Source of the DNA: Cocos nucifera
Taxonomy: Eukaryota; Streptophyta; Magnoliopsida; Arecales; Arecaceae
Direction: 5' to 3'
Assembly (NCBI GenBank): GCA_006176705.1
Contig: QRFJ01000022.1
Coordinates: 2,445,161 to 2,509,160 of the forward strand
DNA length: 64,000 nt
This document shows, one piece after another, positions 1 through 11,492 of the stretch. Under the pieces are notes generated by a model, which worked only from the letters and a program-made list of their open reading frames with translations, did no database searches and was not told where the DNA came from. A program made the position numbers and the translations under genes. Within the stretch, counting starts at the first letter, position 1. The number at the start of each line of letters is the position of its first letter.

Positions 1-294
1 GCTGAGCGTCGACACCATGTCTCTTACGATGCCTTCCAGATGAGATGCACGCTCCTCAGTCCGATCTGCCCGCATCGCGGCATGATCTGCCCGTGCCAAT
101 ACGTCCTCAAGCTTCTTCCGACTGATGACACCGAAAGTCTGTGAAGAGATGCTCATCTCAAACTAATGGCTGATTGATGTATGTCTGGACCTGCATCGGA
201 TCCGTCTAGAGTGCTCAGGCCCCAACATCTAAGACGGATGGTCATAGGGGCCAGAAGTATCCAAGCCCTCGCTCGCAAGTATATCTAATTGATC
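1..294 (-). pseudogene. Last visible exon of element B second transposon gene (partial)
   Basis: On the minus strand this matches the last exon of element A's second gene (8703-9127), including a stretch that reads like SEGPDTSGPYDH in copy A. The copy here carries stops that A lacks or places elsewhere. It is separated from the rest of its gene (9693-10938) by the 9.4-kb insertion of element A and runs off the left edge. The family is the plant En/Spm (Ptta-type) transposon protein; the precise biochemical role of this C-terminal part is not evident. Confidence 0.65.
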
Positions 295-328
295 TTATAA
301 TTATAAATTTAAATAAATTTTTATAAGA
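1..328 (-). mobile_element. CACTA element B, distal part (continues left of the window)
   Basis: This segment is the reverse-strand continuation of element B (9690-18531) beyond the point where element A inserted. Read on the minus strand it matches element A at about 8660-9010: an AT-rich intron end, then an exon of the second En/Spm-type gene. The break lies in the same intron on both sides of element A, and the 3 bases AGA occur at 326-328 and again at 9690-9692. The 3' terminal repeat of element B is outside the window, so its full length cannot be given. Confidence 0.85.
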
Positions 329-600
329 TATTACTACCAAAAGTGTCTACGAAAGCGCATACTATGACAACGATTTTCAAAACCATTGTAATAGAGTCTA
401 CGATAGCGATTACAAAGAACCGCTGCTATAGATCCGACTTATAGCAGCAGTTACAAAAAACTGCTGCCATAGTTCAACCTATGACAGCGATTTCTTATAA
501 CCATTATCATATGTTCGACCTATGATAGCGGTTCCATGTAATCGCTGTCATACGTTGGATCTATAGTAGCAATTATTTATAACCATTGTAATATATTTTT
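329..600 (+). repeat. Subterminal repeats, left end of CACTA A
   Basis: Many short degenerate copies of a motif like ACCGCTGCCATAG and its inverse lie in alternating orientation, broken by variable T-rich bases. Such subterminal motif clusters are the binding sites for the accessory transposase in En/Spm elements; binding here is inferred from family knowledge. More of the same motif appears at 1595-1740, beyond the palindrome, so the palindrome interrupts the subterminal cluster. Confidence 0.8.
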
Positions 601-1590
601 TTTCTTATTTTTTTAAATAATATATAATTTTAAAATTTAATATCCATCTTCATCATTCATTATCTAAATAATTATCATTAGAATATCGTTGCAAAAAATC
701 ACCTCAATTTGATGGTCCTAGCTTCATCGATCAAAAAAATTTAATTTCGATGATTATGAACGACGATGCAATGATTTGATAGATGGAGACCTTCGATAGA
801 TCCAAAAATCTGCAATGATAATCTCGATTATATTTATAGCGTATTATCAAAGTTTCACTTTAATCAGATATCATTATCTTGATCAATTTAGTATAGATTA
901 ATTTTGACTATTAAATGATAAACGAGTGATCAAAGGATTAGATGATGTCCGATTATGAGATAATTTTTTTATAAATAATTTTGACTACTACTTTAATTAT
1001 TTTTTATGATGATGATTATAAAATTCAACTCGTGAGATTAAGAACGATCTAAAACTATACGTCGCCTGATAACCATTCTTAAACTCCATTGGTTGTTATA
1101 TATATATGCCCATGCTTTTGCAATATCTGCTTAACGTGAACAGTTCATAGGAAAATGATTTAAATTTTACTATCATCATCGTATAAAATGATTAAAATTA
1201 TAGCAAAGATCATTTAACTAAAAAAATTATCATAATCAAACGTCGTTTAGCCCTTTGATCACTTATTTCTAATTTCATGGTCGAAATTATTCCATACTAA
1301 ATTGACTATGATAACGATATCTGATTGAAGTAAAACTTTGATAGTATGCTATAAATATCATCGAGATCATCGTTATAGATTTTTGGATTGATCGAAGATC
1401 TTCATCTATCAGTCATTGTATCATCGTTCGTGATCGTCAAAATCAAATTTTTTGATCGATGAAGCTAGGGCCATCGGATCGAGATGATCTTTTGTGATGA
1501 CATTCTAATGATAATTATTTAGATAATGAATAGTCAAGATGAGCATTAAATTTTAAAATTATATAATATTTAAAAAAAAATTATTTTCAA
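601..1590. repeat. Palindrome (long inverted repeat) inside CACTA A
   Basis: The left arm (about 601-1035) is matched in reverse complement by the right arm (about 1155-1590). For example, a stretch near 640-690 with TCATTCATTATCTAAATAAT recurs inverted near 1495-1550. The centre, about 120 bp near 1036-1154, is unpaired. No ORF of note lies in it. The same structure is present in element B at 17335-18305. Transcribed through, it would fold into a hairpin with arms of about 430 bp. It may be a nested foldback/MITE-like element fixed in this CACTA family. Confidence 0.85.
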
Positions 1591-1594
1591 TCTA

Positions 1595-1740
1595 TGATAG
1601 CGATTACTAAAAATCACTGCTATAAATTTATGGTAGCGGTTATAAACTACTACCGTAGATCTATTGCAACGATTTATTATAACTATTATCATAGATCTAC
1701 GACAGCGGTTCGAAAATTACTGCCATAGGTTAGATTAAAA
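1595..1740 (+). repeat. Second block of subterminal repeats, CACTA A
   Basis: Further copies of the TATGACAGCGGTT / AACCGCTGCCATAG-like motif in both orientations follow directly after the palindrome. It is the continuation of the cluster at 329-600. Confidence 0.7.
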
Positions 1741-1759
1741 ATTTTTAATTTTTCTTTCT

Positions 1760-2065
1760 TTTCATGCGCGCTCTCTCTCCCCCCTCCTCTCCATCACCAA
1801 CGAGACTCCATCCATCCCCGACCGCGACCGCGCACCCCCCGCCCTTCCCATCCCCGATCGCCTATCGCCCCTTATCCTCCCCATCCCTGACCGCCATCGC
1901 TCCTGCCCTCCCCATCCCTGACCGTCCACACCTTGCCCTCCCCATCTCCTGGCCTCCCCATCACGGTGCCCCTCCGAGCCCCCTCTCTCTCTCTTTCCTC
2001 TTTCTCTTTCTCTCTCTTCTCTCTCTATCTCACTATCTTGTTATTGTTTCATAGGTTATCTCTAG
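1760..2065 (+). repeat. C-rich minisatellite and CT tract (CACTA A)
   Basis: Degenerate repeats of about 13-25 bp built on CCATCCCTGACCG (1795-1975) are followed by a CT-rich tract (1980-2035). Reading frames here are artefacts of the repeat. Element B has a longer version in inverse orientation (16640-17240). The position is 5' of the transposase gene, so it may lie in the promoter or leader. Confidence 0.75.
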
Positions 2066-2364
2066 CACTGTCGTCTTCCTCCAATGCCATCGTCGATGAC
2101 CCTCCGAGCTTTCTGTGCGATCCTCTCTCTATAGTCATAGGTATATTTTTTATTTTAATTTTATAATATTATTTATTAATCACTAGACTAGATCTATTAA
2201 TGGGTCAGATTTGGATCGAAACCTGGATATTCAAATTTGGATCTGATTTTAATTACTGGTATCGGATCCAAATTCAAATATCTAATGGATCCATACTTGA
2301 AGTACCAGACCCAGACCCTAATAGATCTTGGGTATTCGAACATGATTTTGGGATCCGAAACTAA

Positions 2365-2660
2365 GATAGAAAGAGGAAGAGAGGGAGGGAGGGGGTTCGG
2401 CCTCACCGTCGTTGTCGACGAGGGAGACCGAGAGAGAAAGAGGGAAGGAGGGGGTCCGGTCTCGTCGATGAGCGAGATCGAGAGAGTGAGAGAGGGAGGG
2501 AGGGGTTTGACCTGGCTGACGAGGGAGATCGAGAGAGGGAGAAAGGAAGGTAGGGGGTCTAACCTCATCGGCAAGGGATGAGATCGAGAGAGGGAGAGAG
2601 GGATCAGGGAGGAAGTCCGACCTCACCGACGATGGAGATGAGTGGGAGACGGACAGTCGA
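2365..2660 (+). repeat. GA-rich repeat array (CACTA A)
   Basis: Degenerate repeats of a purine-rich unit (GAGATCGAGAGAGGGAGA with a GGTCCGGCCTC spacer) run through this interval. Long frames in both directions are low-complexity shadows. Element B has the matching array at 15900-16225. The stretch 2070-2360 between the arrays shows no gene. Confidence 0.7.
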
Positions 2661-3505
2661 AAAGATGAGGAGAGGGCGGAGACAGCCAAAAATAGGGGAT
2701 AGCACATAGTTAAGCTGGCTTGGATATGTAGCCGAGCCAGCTCGAATCGAGATTGAGTTGGTTGGGAGAGGACCCGAGCTGAATGTCTCAAGCATGGAGC
2801 CGACTGTCTCAGGCACGAAGCCGGCTCAACTTTTGAGTGAGTCGGCTTGATGGATGCAAATAGAATTTGATATATCTTTCTAAGGTTCCAACTTTAATCC
2901 CTAAGGTGCCGCCATCAACACTCAGGTTTGCATAGAAGATCGGATCTACGATTGTTGCTCATCCTTAATTATTTATGAATGTAATTCATGTTGTAAAATT
3001 TATTGGATAATATTTTCTAGATGTTTATATCTTGTTGCTTTTGTTTATTATATTGCATAACGATAGATCCATTAATTGATTAGTGTACATAATCTCTAGC
3101 ATCGATATAATTATATGTAATTGTACGGATGAGAGAATTATGTACAATGATTAATTGATTGTTCAATTTGAATGGTTTGAAAATTATAGATAATTTTATA
3201 GATAGTTGCAGTAATCAAATGGTATACTAAGGATTTCGAATAAAATTTTGGATAATATTTTTTTTTTATTCTTCCTACATGGGAGAACTAAGAAAAAATA
3301 TTGTCAAAATTTTATTCGATCCCTGTTGCACATCGTTTAATTACTGTATTAAACCTATAGAATTAATACAATTTCTAAATAGAATAGAACCTATCTTTAC
3401 CTATTAGTTGGTGATAGGATGCATTTATTACATATTTATTTATAATGTATTAGTATATAATTTAAGTTTTATAAATGATTTAATTATAGTATCATTATTT
3501 TTAAA
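2661..3505 (+). other. Leader region of CACTA A transposase gene
   Basis: No coding potential is seen. It contains direct GAGCCGGCT/GAGCCGACT repeats (about 2715-2850) and then AT-rich sequence up to the transposase start. The matching region in element B is 14933-15900. An intron in the 5' untranslated region is possible but not demonstrated. Confidence 0.4.
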
Positions 3506-6500
3506 ATGGATAAGGGGTGGATGAAGTTTAGTACGCTCTCGCCAGAATATAAGGCTGGACTTCAAAAATTTTTTAATTTTACTATAGAAAAATTTGAAGA
3601 TCATGGACTGATCCAATATCCTTATAAAAAATGTATGGATGCACCGTGGCTACCTCATTAAGATGTAAATGATCACCTCACTATTTATGGCTTTAAAACT
3701 AGTTATAAAATTTATTGGGACCAACGTGGTGAGGGCAGACCGCAAGAAGGCGATCAACATGATGAGAAAGTGGAACAAATGGTTCATGATATTTTTTTAT
3801 TTGTTGGCCACAATGACGGTTCATTTACATCCATGTCTGATCCTATGGTTGGTGGAATGATAAATAGTGATGATGTAGAAAAGGTCCGCAAGTTAATGGA
3901 GGATACTAATATTCCATTGTATTCTGAATGTGAAAAGATGGCAAAGCTGGAGTTCTTAATCTAGTTGTATCATGCAAAATATTCCAATTGGTTCAGTAAT
4001 AATACAGTGAACTGCATATTAGAGTTTTTGAGGGACATTCTTCCAGACGATGCATAAATTTTGAAGAATAATTATGAGGCATCGAAGATTATTGAACAGC
4101 TGGGCTTTGCTTACACCAAGATACATGCATATCCCAATGATTGCATGCTCTATTGGAAGGAGGATGTCAACCAAAATGAGTGCATGGTATACAGTGTATG
4201 AAGATAAAAATAGAATAAAGACGGCAAATCGACTCGTGTACCTTAAAAGTTGATGTGGCACTTTTTTTTGATTCCGAGACTATAAAAGTTGTTTATTTCG
4301 GCAAAGACATCGAAGGACATGAGATGGCATGAAGAGGACCGATGGAGAGGCATGGCAGAAATTTAATGAATTACATACTAACTTTGCACATGAGATACGT
4401 AATATGAGGTTGGGCTTGTTGTGCGATGATTTCAATCCATTTAAGTATATAAATACCGCTCATAGTGTATGGCCAGTATTTATTCATGTTTACAATATTC
4501 CACTATAGATGTGTATGAAAAAATCCTTTGCTTTCATGACAGTGCTCATCCTTAGATCGATGAAGGTAGGTAATGATATTGATATTTATTTACAGCCTTT
4601 TATTATCGAGCTGAAATAGTTATGGAGCATTCAAGATGTTTCAACTTTTAATGCTTTACTAAATGAGTCATTCTCCATGCGCGTAGTGCTTTTGTGGACA
4701 ATAAATGACTTTTCAGCCTCTATCCTAATGTCGGTTTGGAGCACCAAAGGTGAGCTAGCATGCCAAGTTTGTGAAAAAAATACCTGATCTAGAAGGTTAA
4801 CACATCGAAGGAGCTTTAGCTATATAGGACATCGACGTTTTCTCCATCGAAATCATCTATATAGAAGGAAGGTACGCTCCTTCGATGACACTATTGAAGA
4901 AGGTGAGGTGCCTAGTCGGATGTCTGAAAGTGATGTACTTAGAGAGTTGAATACTCTCAGTGTTGAATTTGAGAAAGATGATCCGATTGATGGTAAAAAG
5001 AAGCATCAATCAAAGAAAGATGATATACACTTTAATTGAAAGAAAAAGAGCATCTTCTTTAACTTGCCATATTGAAAGATAGACTTATTGTGCCATTGCT
5101 TAAATGTAATGCATATTGAAAAGAATGTGTGCGAGCTTCTATTAGCAACAACCTTAAATATCAAAGATAAGACTAAGGATGACTTGAATTCTTGATTTGA
5201 CTTGAAAGAATGGGATATTAGGAGATCACTCCTTCCAGAGCCGGCAAGGGGAGAATAGTGGAGGCTCCCTCATGTATGCTATATTATTAATACCTCCGAA
5301 CGGTCCATATTTCTTCATGTGTTGGAGAACATAAAGATTTCTAATGGATACTTAAGCAACATATCAAAACACGTGAATAGTAAGGATATCAAATTTAAGA
5401 GATTGAAGACTCATGATTATCATGTGCTGATGCAGAAATTGATTCAATAGCTATTCATCGTGTGTTATCAAAAAATATTAAAATGACTGTTATTTATCTT
5501 TGCAATTTTTACAGAGATATTTGTGTAAAGAGGTTGCTTAAGAAAGATGTGAAGAAAATAAAGGCAAGGGCGGTAACTATATTATGTGATCTGGAGAAGA
5601 TATTTTCACCATCATTTTTCACGGTTATGATGCATCTTACCATGCACCTTATGGAAGAAGTTATACTTGGAGGCCCAGTATTCTATCGATGGATGTATCC
5701 TACCGAGAGAAATATTTAAACTCTAAAATCTTATGTAAGAAATATGAATCGTCCGGAGGAATCCATAGTAGAAGGTTATTTGGATCAAGAGTGTATGAAT
5801 TTTTATACCATGTACTTAAATAAGCTTGAGACATGTCGTAATCAATCAATAAGAAATTAAGATGATCAATATGAGCTAATTAAGCCTGTATTTGAGTTTA
5901 TTTCATAGTCAGATGGATTTTTCACTTCATACCACCTCACTGATTTAAGCATTGAGGAAAGAGATATGACACACCGCTATGTGCTCTTCAATTATGATGT
6001 CATTGAGCCGTATATAAGGTGAGTCACTCAGTCTTATTTATTTCATAATAATTAAAAAAAATATTTAATTATATCTAAATTTATTCTTTGTGTATGTAGC
6101 AAACATAATGAGATCATAAGAGTAAAATATGGTGCTCTAAGTATATGAAAGAAAGAGAAAATGCACAGCAAAGAATTTTCTAAATGATTCAAAGATCATG
6201 TAAATAATTATATATTCTTATCTTGTACAACTTATTTGAATATGTTTACTAATTAGATATCATCTTCTTAATTAAGTGTGGAGATTGTCGCTCAGTGATG
6301 TGAGCCCAGAAGTGCTTGCTCTATCAATGGGCCCTAATCGTACCATGCGTGAGTATAAACAACTCGTTATTAATGGCTATAGGTTTAATATTCACAACAG
6401 ATCCGTAAATATGGCAACACAAAATAGTGGCATCATGTTGAGCGCTACCACTGGATGTTATGCTAGCTCGAGGGATTTACAACCTCGTACGGAGAATTTG

Positions 6501-6913
6501 AATTATTATGACATGGTGAAGAAGATAGTCATCTTGGACTATTATTCTAAAGGAAGGATTACATTGATGAAATATGATTAGTTTGATAACTTTTCATAAT
6601 CTAGGATGAAGATTGATGAGTATCGTTTTACTCTCATTAACATGCAATGCCATCTCTGCACTGAAGAACCGTACATACTTGCCTTCTAAGCTAGTCAAGT
6701 CTTCTACGTTAGTGATCCCTTAGAGCCTCAATGGGATATTATTGTGAAGATGGTCCCTATGCATATTTTTGATGATACCGAAGTTGATGACGATGTTGGA
6801 CCATGCATGCAAAGTGCTCCTCTAGGATAAAACTTATCTTATACTGTCGAGGTTCCAGACATATTTATCAGAAGCGATGGTAATATCCATATTGTAGATG
6901 CCACTAGACGATG
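3506..6913 (+). pseudogene. CACTA TNP2-type transposase, decayed (element A)
   Basis: The family cuts and joins CACTA element ends. The first residues MDKGWMKFSTLSPEY match the transposase-associated N-terminal domain. A TNP2 (Transposase_21) core follows at about 4240-4790, with pieces such as FNPFKYI, SVWPV and LLWTINDFSA in shifting frames. A DUF4218-like part (5462-6010) contains GGPVFYRWMYPTERN, and a DUF4216-like part (6276-6900) contains NSGIM and VFYVSDPLEPQWD. Intron-like breaks lie near 6019-6100 and 6198-6275. Stops interrupt it within the first 55 codons and repeatedly afterwards, so no functional protein is expected. Coordinates are approximate; the start is the ATG shared in position with copy B (14932). 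Confidence 0.85.
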
Positions 6914-7009
6914 ATTTTAACATTCTGGTATAAATTATTAGAGTCTATTTATTGATGTGTTGCTAATATTATTATTCAAAATATTAAATTTATTATCCAG
7001 AGGTTGCAA

Positions 7010-7210
7010 CCTTCATCCCTCGAATGACTATGCGGAGCTCCGCATCCGAGCCGTGCCGGTAGGCCATGTTGTAACATGCCGTGGGCCATGTTGTGCCGTG
7101 CCATGCCTTGCGCCGTGCCGTGCCATATCTTGGGCCATACCGTGCCGTGTCGGTAGTTCGTGCCTTAAACCGTGTCATGCCGGTAGGTCGTGCTGTGGGC
7201 TGTGCCGGCC
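7010..7210 (+). repeat. CCGTGCCG-type repeat between the two CACTA A genes
   Basis: Short degenerate repeats of CCGTGCCGTGCCATGCC alternate with GGTAGGTCGTGC. Reading frames here (rich in Cys and Pro) come from the repeat. The same repeat, inverted, occurs in element B at 11130-11320, so it belongs to the family rather than being a private expansion. Confidence 0.7.
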
Positions 7211-7416
7211 GCTAAGAGAATCATCGACCGCTAAGAGAAACCCCATCTTGTTGCTTTCATTTATTGCATTACATAGCGATAGATCCATCAATTGATTAGT
7301 ATACATAATATTTGCCATACGTATATTTATATGTAATTATACGGATGGTACCTAGGCATATCTTTGATTATTGTTCAACATGTTATATTGGTTAATGTTC
7401 ATTAACGTTGTAGGTC

Positions 7417-9127
7417 ATGATGGCACCGAAATACCATCTAGCTTTCACCCCTATCTCTCGATGGATTATGCGGAGTTCAGCATTCGAGGAGCAGTCAGAG
7501 CATACTCCATCCACCTCCGCATCGACTGCTCAGAGACCTCCATCGTCGGCATCTACTCCATCGATAGCATCTAGTACTCCACTGGCATCTAAGTCTCTAC
7601 CGTCATCTACATCTCCAATACATGCTACTCCATCGGCATCTAAGTATACATTTTTATTATATTATTTATTTATTTTTTATATAGTATTTATACACTTATA
7701 TATTTATATAATATATTTTTATTATAGGTGCATCATTCAGTAGGATATTTTACGATCTCACACGTATGATGCATGTGTGAATCGCCAGCATTGGATGATG
7801 GTACAGTATGATCCGAAGGAAAGGTCAGTAGGAGAGACCACGTGGGAGATGCATTCTTTTTTTGGAGTGCTTATGAGGCGGTCAGACATTATTCCCATAG
7901 AGCCTAAAGACTGGCGATTGATGGATGATACTGTCAGGGATTGAACGTCGGAGGAGATATGGGTAAGTGCATCTTAATTATATTTATGCATTTTACATGT
8001 TTACACTATGTTTGATTAAAATAATTTTGTAATTAACTTTTGATAACTTTGTGTAGAGGAGGTACGACTTTTCTAATTATGAGAGGGCTCGAGATGCCCG
8101 ACTAAAGAAGATCGAAAAATTATACCGGGGCTACAAGGTCAAGCTCTATAAAGGATGGCTTGAGCACCGATGAGACACTCTAAAGGAGCTTATTTCTTGG
8201 ATATAGGACTGTCCTCCGAGTCAGTGGGAGAGGATGGTTACACATTGGAGGAGTCAGGAGTTCGAGATAAAATTACTAAGTTTTAAATTTTTTAATATGC
8301 TTAAAGTTATGTTTAAATATTTTTAAAATATTTATTATTTATTTGAATACTTGTTATGCTACCTTCCATCAGAATCGGACTGCCCAGGAGTATACGCACA
8401 CTCTCGACCATGAGTCTATGACCAGTCATGTGCATAGAGAGGTAATGAATTCTAAATCTTACTAAATAAATTAAATTAATATTTTTTTTTATATTTCTAA
8501 TAAACTGATCCATTGTTATACCTGATGAGAGATGGAGTAATGCCCAACCATAGCGAGATCTTTCGATCCAGCCATATGAACAAGAAGGGCAGGTCGATGA
8601 ATGCCGCGATCGGAAGAATTTTTATAAGTATTAAATATATTAGTATATATGATTAGTATTATAGCATTTCTTATAAAATTTTATTTACATTTATAATTAT
8701 AGGATCAGTTAGATGCACTTGCAAGCGAGGGCCCGGATACCTCTGGCCCCTATGACCATCTATCTCAGGTCTTAGACCTGAGCACTCTAGGAGAATCCGA
8801 TGTAGGCCTGGATATATGCCGATCAGCTATTGATTAGAGATGAGTGTCTCTTCACGGGCTTTCGGTGTCGTCGATCGAAAAAAGCTTGAGACGGCATTGG
8901 CATGGGCAGATCATGCTGCAACGCGGGCAGTTCGAGCTGAGGAGCGCGCATTTTATTTGGAGAAAATCGTAAGAGATATGGTGTCGATGCTCAACGCGCA
9001 TTTTGGAGGTGCCTTCACGAACTTTGAGGATATGTTGGTGCACATTCCAGCTCTAGCTTCGACTTTAGCTCCAGCTCGTGCGCCATCTTCTGGGAACAAT
9101 GACGATGTAGATTTAAAAAACTTTTAA
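7417..9127 (+). pseudogene. Second En/Spm-type transposon gene, multi-exon, decayed (element A)
   Basis: Exon 1 starts MMAPKYHLAFTPISRW and then becomes Ser/Thr/Pro-rich (7417-7650). After an AT-rich intron, exon 2 (about 7730-7962) includes IIPIEPKDWRLMDD. Exon 3 (about 8057-8270) has RRYDFSNYERARDARLKK and a Trp-rich end, as in the plant En/Spm (Ptta-type) transposase family. Short exons follow near 8372-8442 and 8520-8625, and a last exon at 8703-9127 has a heptad-like, Ala/Glu-rich segment. In-frame stops occur in exons 2 and 3 and near 8836. It lies downstream of the TNP2 gene in the same orientation, the usual two-gene plan. Exon borders are estimates. Confidence 0.7.
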
Positions 9128-9289
9128 TATATTTTTTTAAAAAAATATTATAATAAATTTTATTGGATAATAAAATTTTAGCATTTTAGAAATATGTTTA
9201 TGTTTATAATATTTTTTGTATTATATATCTCTACATTTGTTAGGTAAAATATATAAAAAAATTAAAAATATTATTTTTTTTTAATTATT

Positions 9290-9689
9290 CAAAAGCTACG
9301 ACAGCGATTTTATAATCACTGTCATAGACGTGCCAACTGTTGCCGTAGGCAATGTGTCAACTGCTGCATTAGACCTATGACAACGATTACGTAATCGCTT
9401 CTATAGGCAAGCCTATGGCAGCGATTCAATAACCGCTACTATAGATCGGTCTATCATAGTGGTTCTATAATCGCTGCCATAGACAAGTCTATGACAGTGG
9501 TTTGAAAATTGCCAGAATAGGTATCTATGATCGTAGTTTTCATAATCACTGCAACAACCACTATCATAGACCTACGGCGATGGCTGCAGTGGCAGCGGTT
9601 AGCTAACCGCTGTCATATCCTATAGTAGTGATTTTTTGGACTACGACAGCAGTTACAAACCACTGCCATAGTCCAGTTTTGTAGTAGTG
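9290..9689 (+). repeat. Subterminal repeats and right terminal repeat, CACTA A
   Basis: Dense copies of TATGACAGCGATT / AACCGCTGCCATAG-like motifs in both orientations end in GTAGTAGTG at 9689, the inverse of the CACTACTAC terminus. The intact right terminus contrasts with the mutated left one. Confidence 0.85.
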
Positions 9690-9692
9690 AGA

Positions 9693-10938
9693 AATGCTAT
9701 AATACTAATCATATATACTAATATATTTAATACTTATAAAAATCCTTTTGATCACGGCGTTCATCAGCCTGCCCTTCTTATCCGTACGATTGGATCAAAA
9801 GATCTTGCTATGGTTGAGCATCACTCCATCTCTCATTAGCTATAATAATCAATCAGTTTATCAAAAATATGAATAAAATATTAATTTAATTTATCTAGTA
9901 TGATTTAGAATTCATTAACTTTCTATCCACACGACTGACCATAGACTCACGGTCGAGAGTGTACTTATACTCCTGGACTGTCTGGTTCTTCCGATTCTGA
10001 CAGAAGGTAGCCTAACAAGTATTCAAATAAATAATAAATATTTAAATATAACTTTAAGTGTATTAAAAAATTTAAAAGTTAGTAATTTTATCTCGAACTC
10101 CTAACTCCTCCAATGTGTAACCATCATCTTCTACTGGCTCGGAGGGCAGTCCTGTATCCAAGAAATAAGCTCTTCTAGAGTATCTCGTCAGTGCTCGAGC
10201 CATCCTCTATGGAGTTTGATCTTGTAGCTCCAGTACAATTTTTCGATCTTCTTCAGTCGGACATTTCAAGCCCTCTTATGATCAGGAAAGTCGTATTTTC
10301 TTTGCACAAAGTTATCAAAAGTCAGTTACAAAATTATTCTAATCAAATATAGTGTAAACATATAAAATATATAAATATAATTAAGATGCATTTACCCATA
10401 TCTCCTCTCACACCTGGTCCCTGACAGTATCGTCCATCAATCGTCAGTCTCTAGGCTCTATGGGAATAATATCTGACTGCCTCACAAGCACTCTAAAAAG
10501 GAATGCATCTTCCGCGTGGTCTTCCCTACTGGCCTTCCCTCCGCATCATACTGCACCATCACCTAATGCTGACGATTTCATACATGCGCCATACGTGTGA
10601 AACCAAAAAATGTTCGGCTGGATGATGCACTTGTAATAAAAATATATAATACAAATATATAAGTATACAAATACTATATAAAAAATAAATAAATAATATA
10701 ATAAAAATATACACTCAGATGTCGGTGGAGTAGTATGTATCGGAGATGTGGGTGATGGTGGAGGCTTAGATGTCGGTGGAGTAGATGCCACCGATGGAGT
10801 AGATGCCGGTGGTAGAGATCCTTGAGCAGTCGATACGGAGGTGGATGGAGTAAGCTTTGACTGCTCCTCAGATGTTGAACTCTGCATAACCCATTGAGAG
10901 GCAGGGGTGAAAGCTAGATGGCATTTTGGTGCCATCAT
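9693..10938 (-). pseudogene. Second En/Spm-type transposon gene of element B, 5' exons
   Basis: On the minus strand it begins MMAPKCHLAFTPASQW (10938) and continues with the same Ser/Thr/Pro-rich segment as copy A. The intron and the later exons (about 10345-10550, 10090-10300, 9910-10010, 9730-9830) follow in the same order as A. A stop lies in the block matching the KDWRLMDD part of A. The remaining exon is displaced to 1-294 by the insertion of element A. It is the counterpart of 7417-9127 and is not functional. Confidence 0.65.
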
Positions 10939-11129
10939 GATCTGCAATGTTAATAAACATTAACCAATATAATATATTGAATAATAATCAAAGATATGCC
11001 TAGGTACCATCCATATAATTTTATATAAATATATGGATGCCGAAGATTATGTACACTAATCAATTGATGGGTCTATCATTATGCAATGCAATAAACAAAA
11101 GCAATAAGATGTGGATTCTCTTAGCAATC

Positions 11130-11320
11130 GAAGGTTCTCTTAGCGGTCGGCACGGCATGACCTACTGGCACGATACGGCCTACCAATATGGTATGGCACA
11201 GCATAGCCTACCGACATGATATGACCTAAGATATGGCATGGTACGGTACGGCACAGCATAGCCTACCAATATGGCACGACCCACGATATGGTACGGCCCA
11301 TGACATGGCACGGCACGTCT
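11130..11320 (-). repeat. GGCACGGC-type repeat (CACTA B)
   Basis: Degenerate repeats of GGCACGGCATGACC / CTACCGACATGATATG match, inverted, the repeat at 7010-7210 of element A. It lies in the spacer between the two transposon genes. Confidence 0.65.
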
Positions 11321-11492
11321 CATTCAGAATCGAGAGGTCTCAAAATCTCTCTCCAATCATCTCTATTTTAGAAATCTAATTCATTCCTCCTCTTGAGTTA
11401 TAATATCTGGGCAACAATTATAACATGTTGAATAATAATATTAGTAATATAATAATAAATAGACTCTAATAATTTATACTAGAATGTTGAAG

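Larger units (their letters stand above)
329..9689 (+). mobile_element. CACTA (En/Spm) DNA transposon, element A, complete but decayed
   Basis: The right end reads, in reverse complement, CACTACTACAAAA, the standard CACTA terminal repeat. The left end at 329 is a mutated version, TATTACTACCAAAA. The element is flanked by the 3-bp duplication AGA (326-328 and 9690-9692), the size expected for this superfamily. Inside, in order, are subterminal repeats, a 1-kb palindrome, a C-rich array, a GA-rich array, a TNP2-type transposase pseudogene, a GC-rich repeat, a second En/Spm-type gene, and subterminal repeats again. It lies within an intron of the related element B in opposite orientation, so it is the younger of the two insertions. 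Confidence 0.92.
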
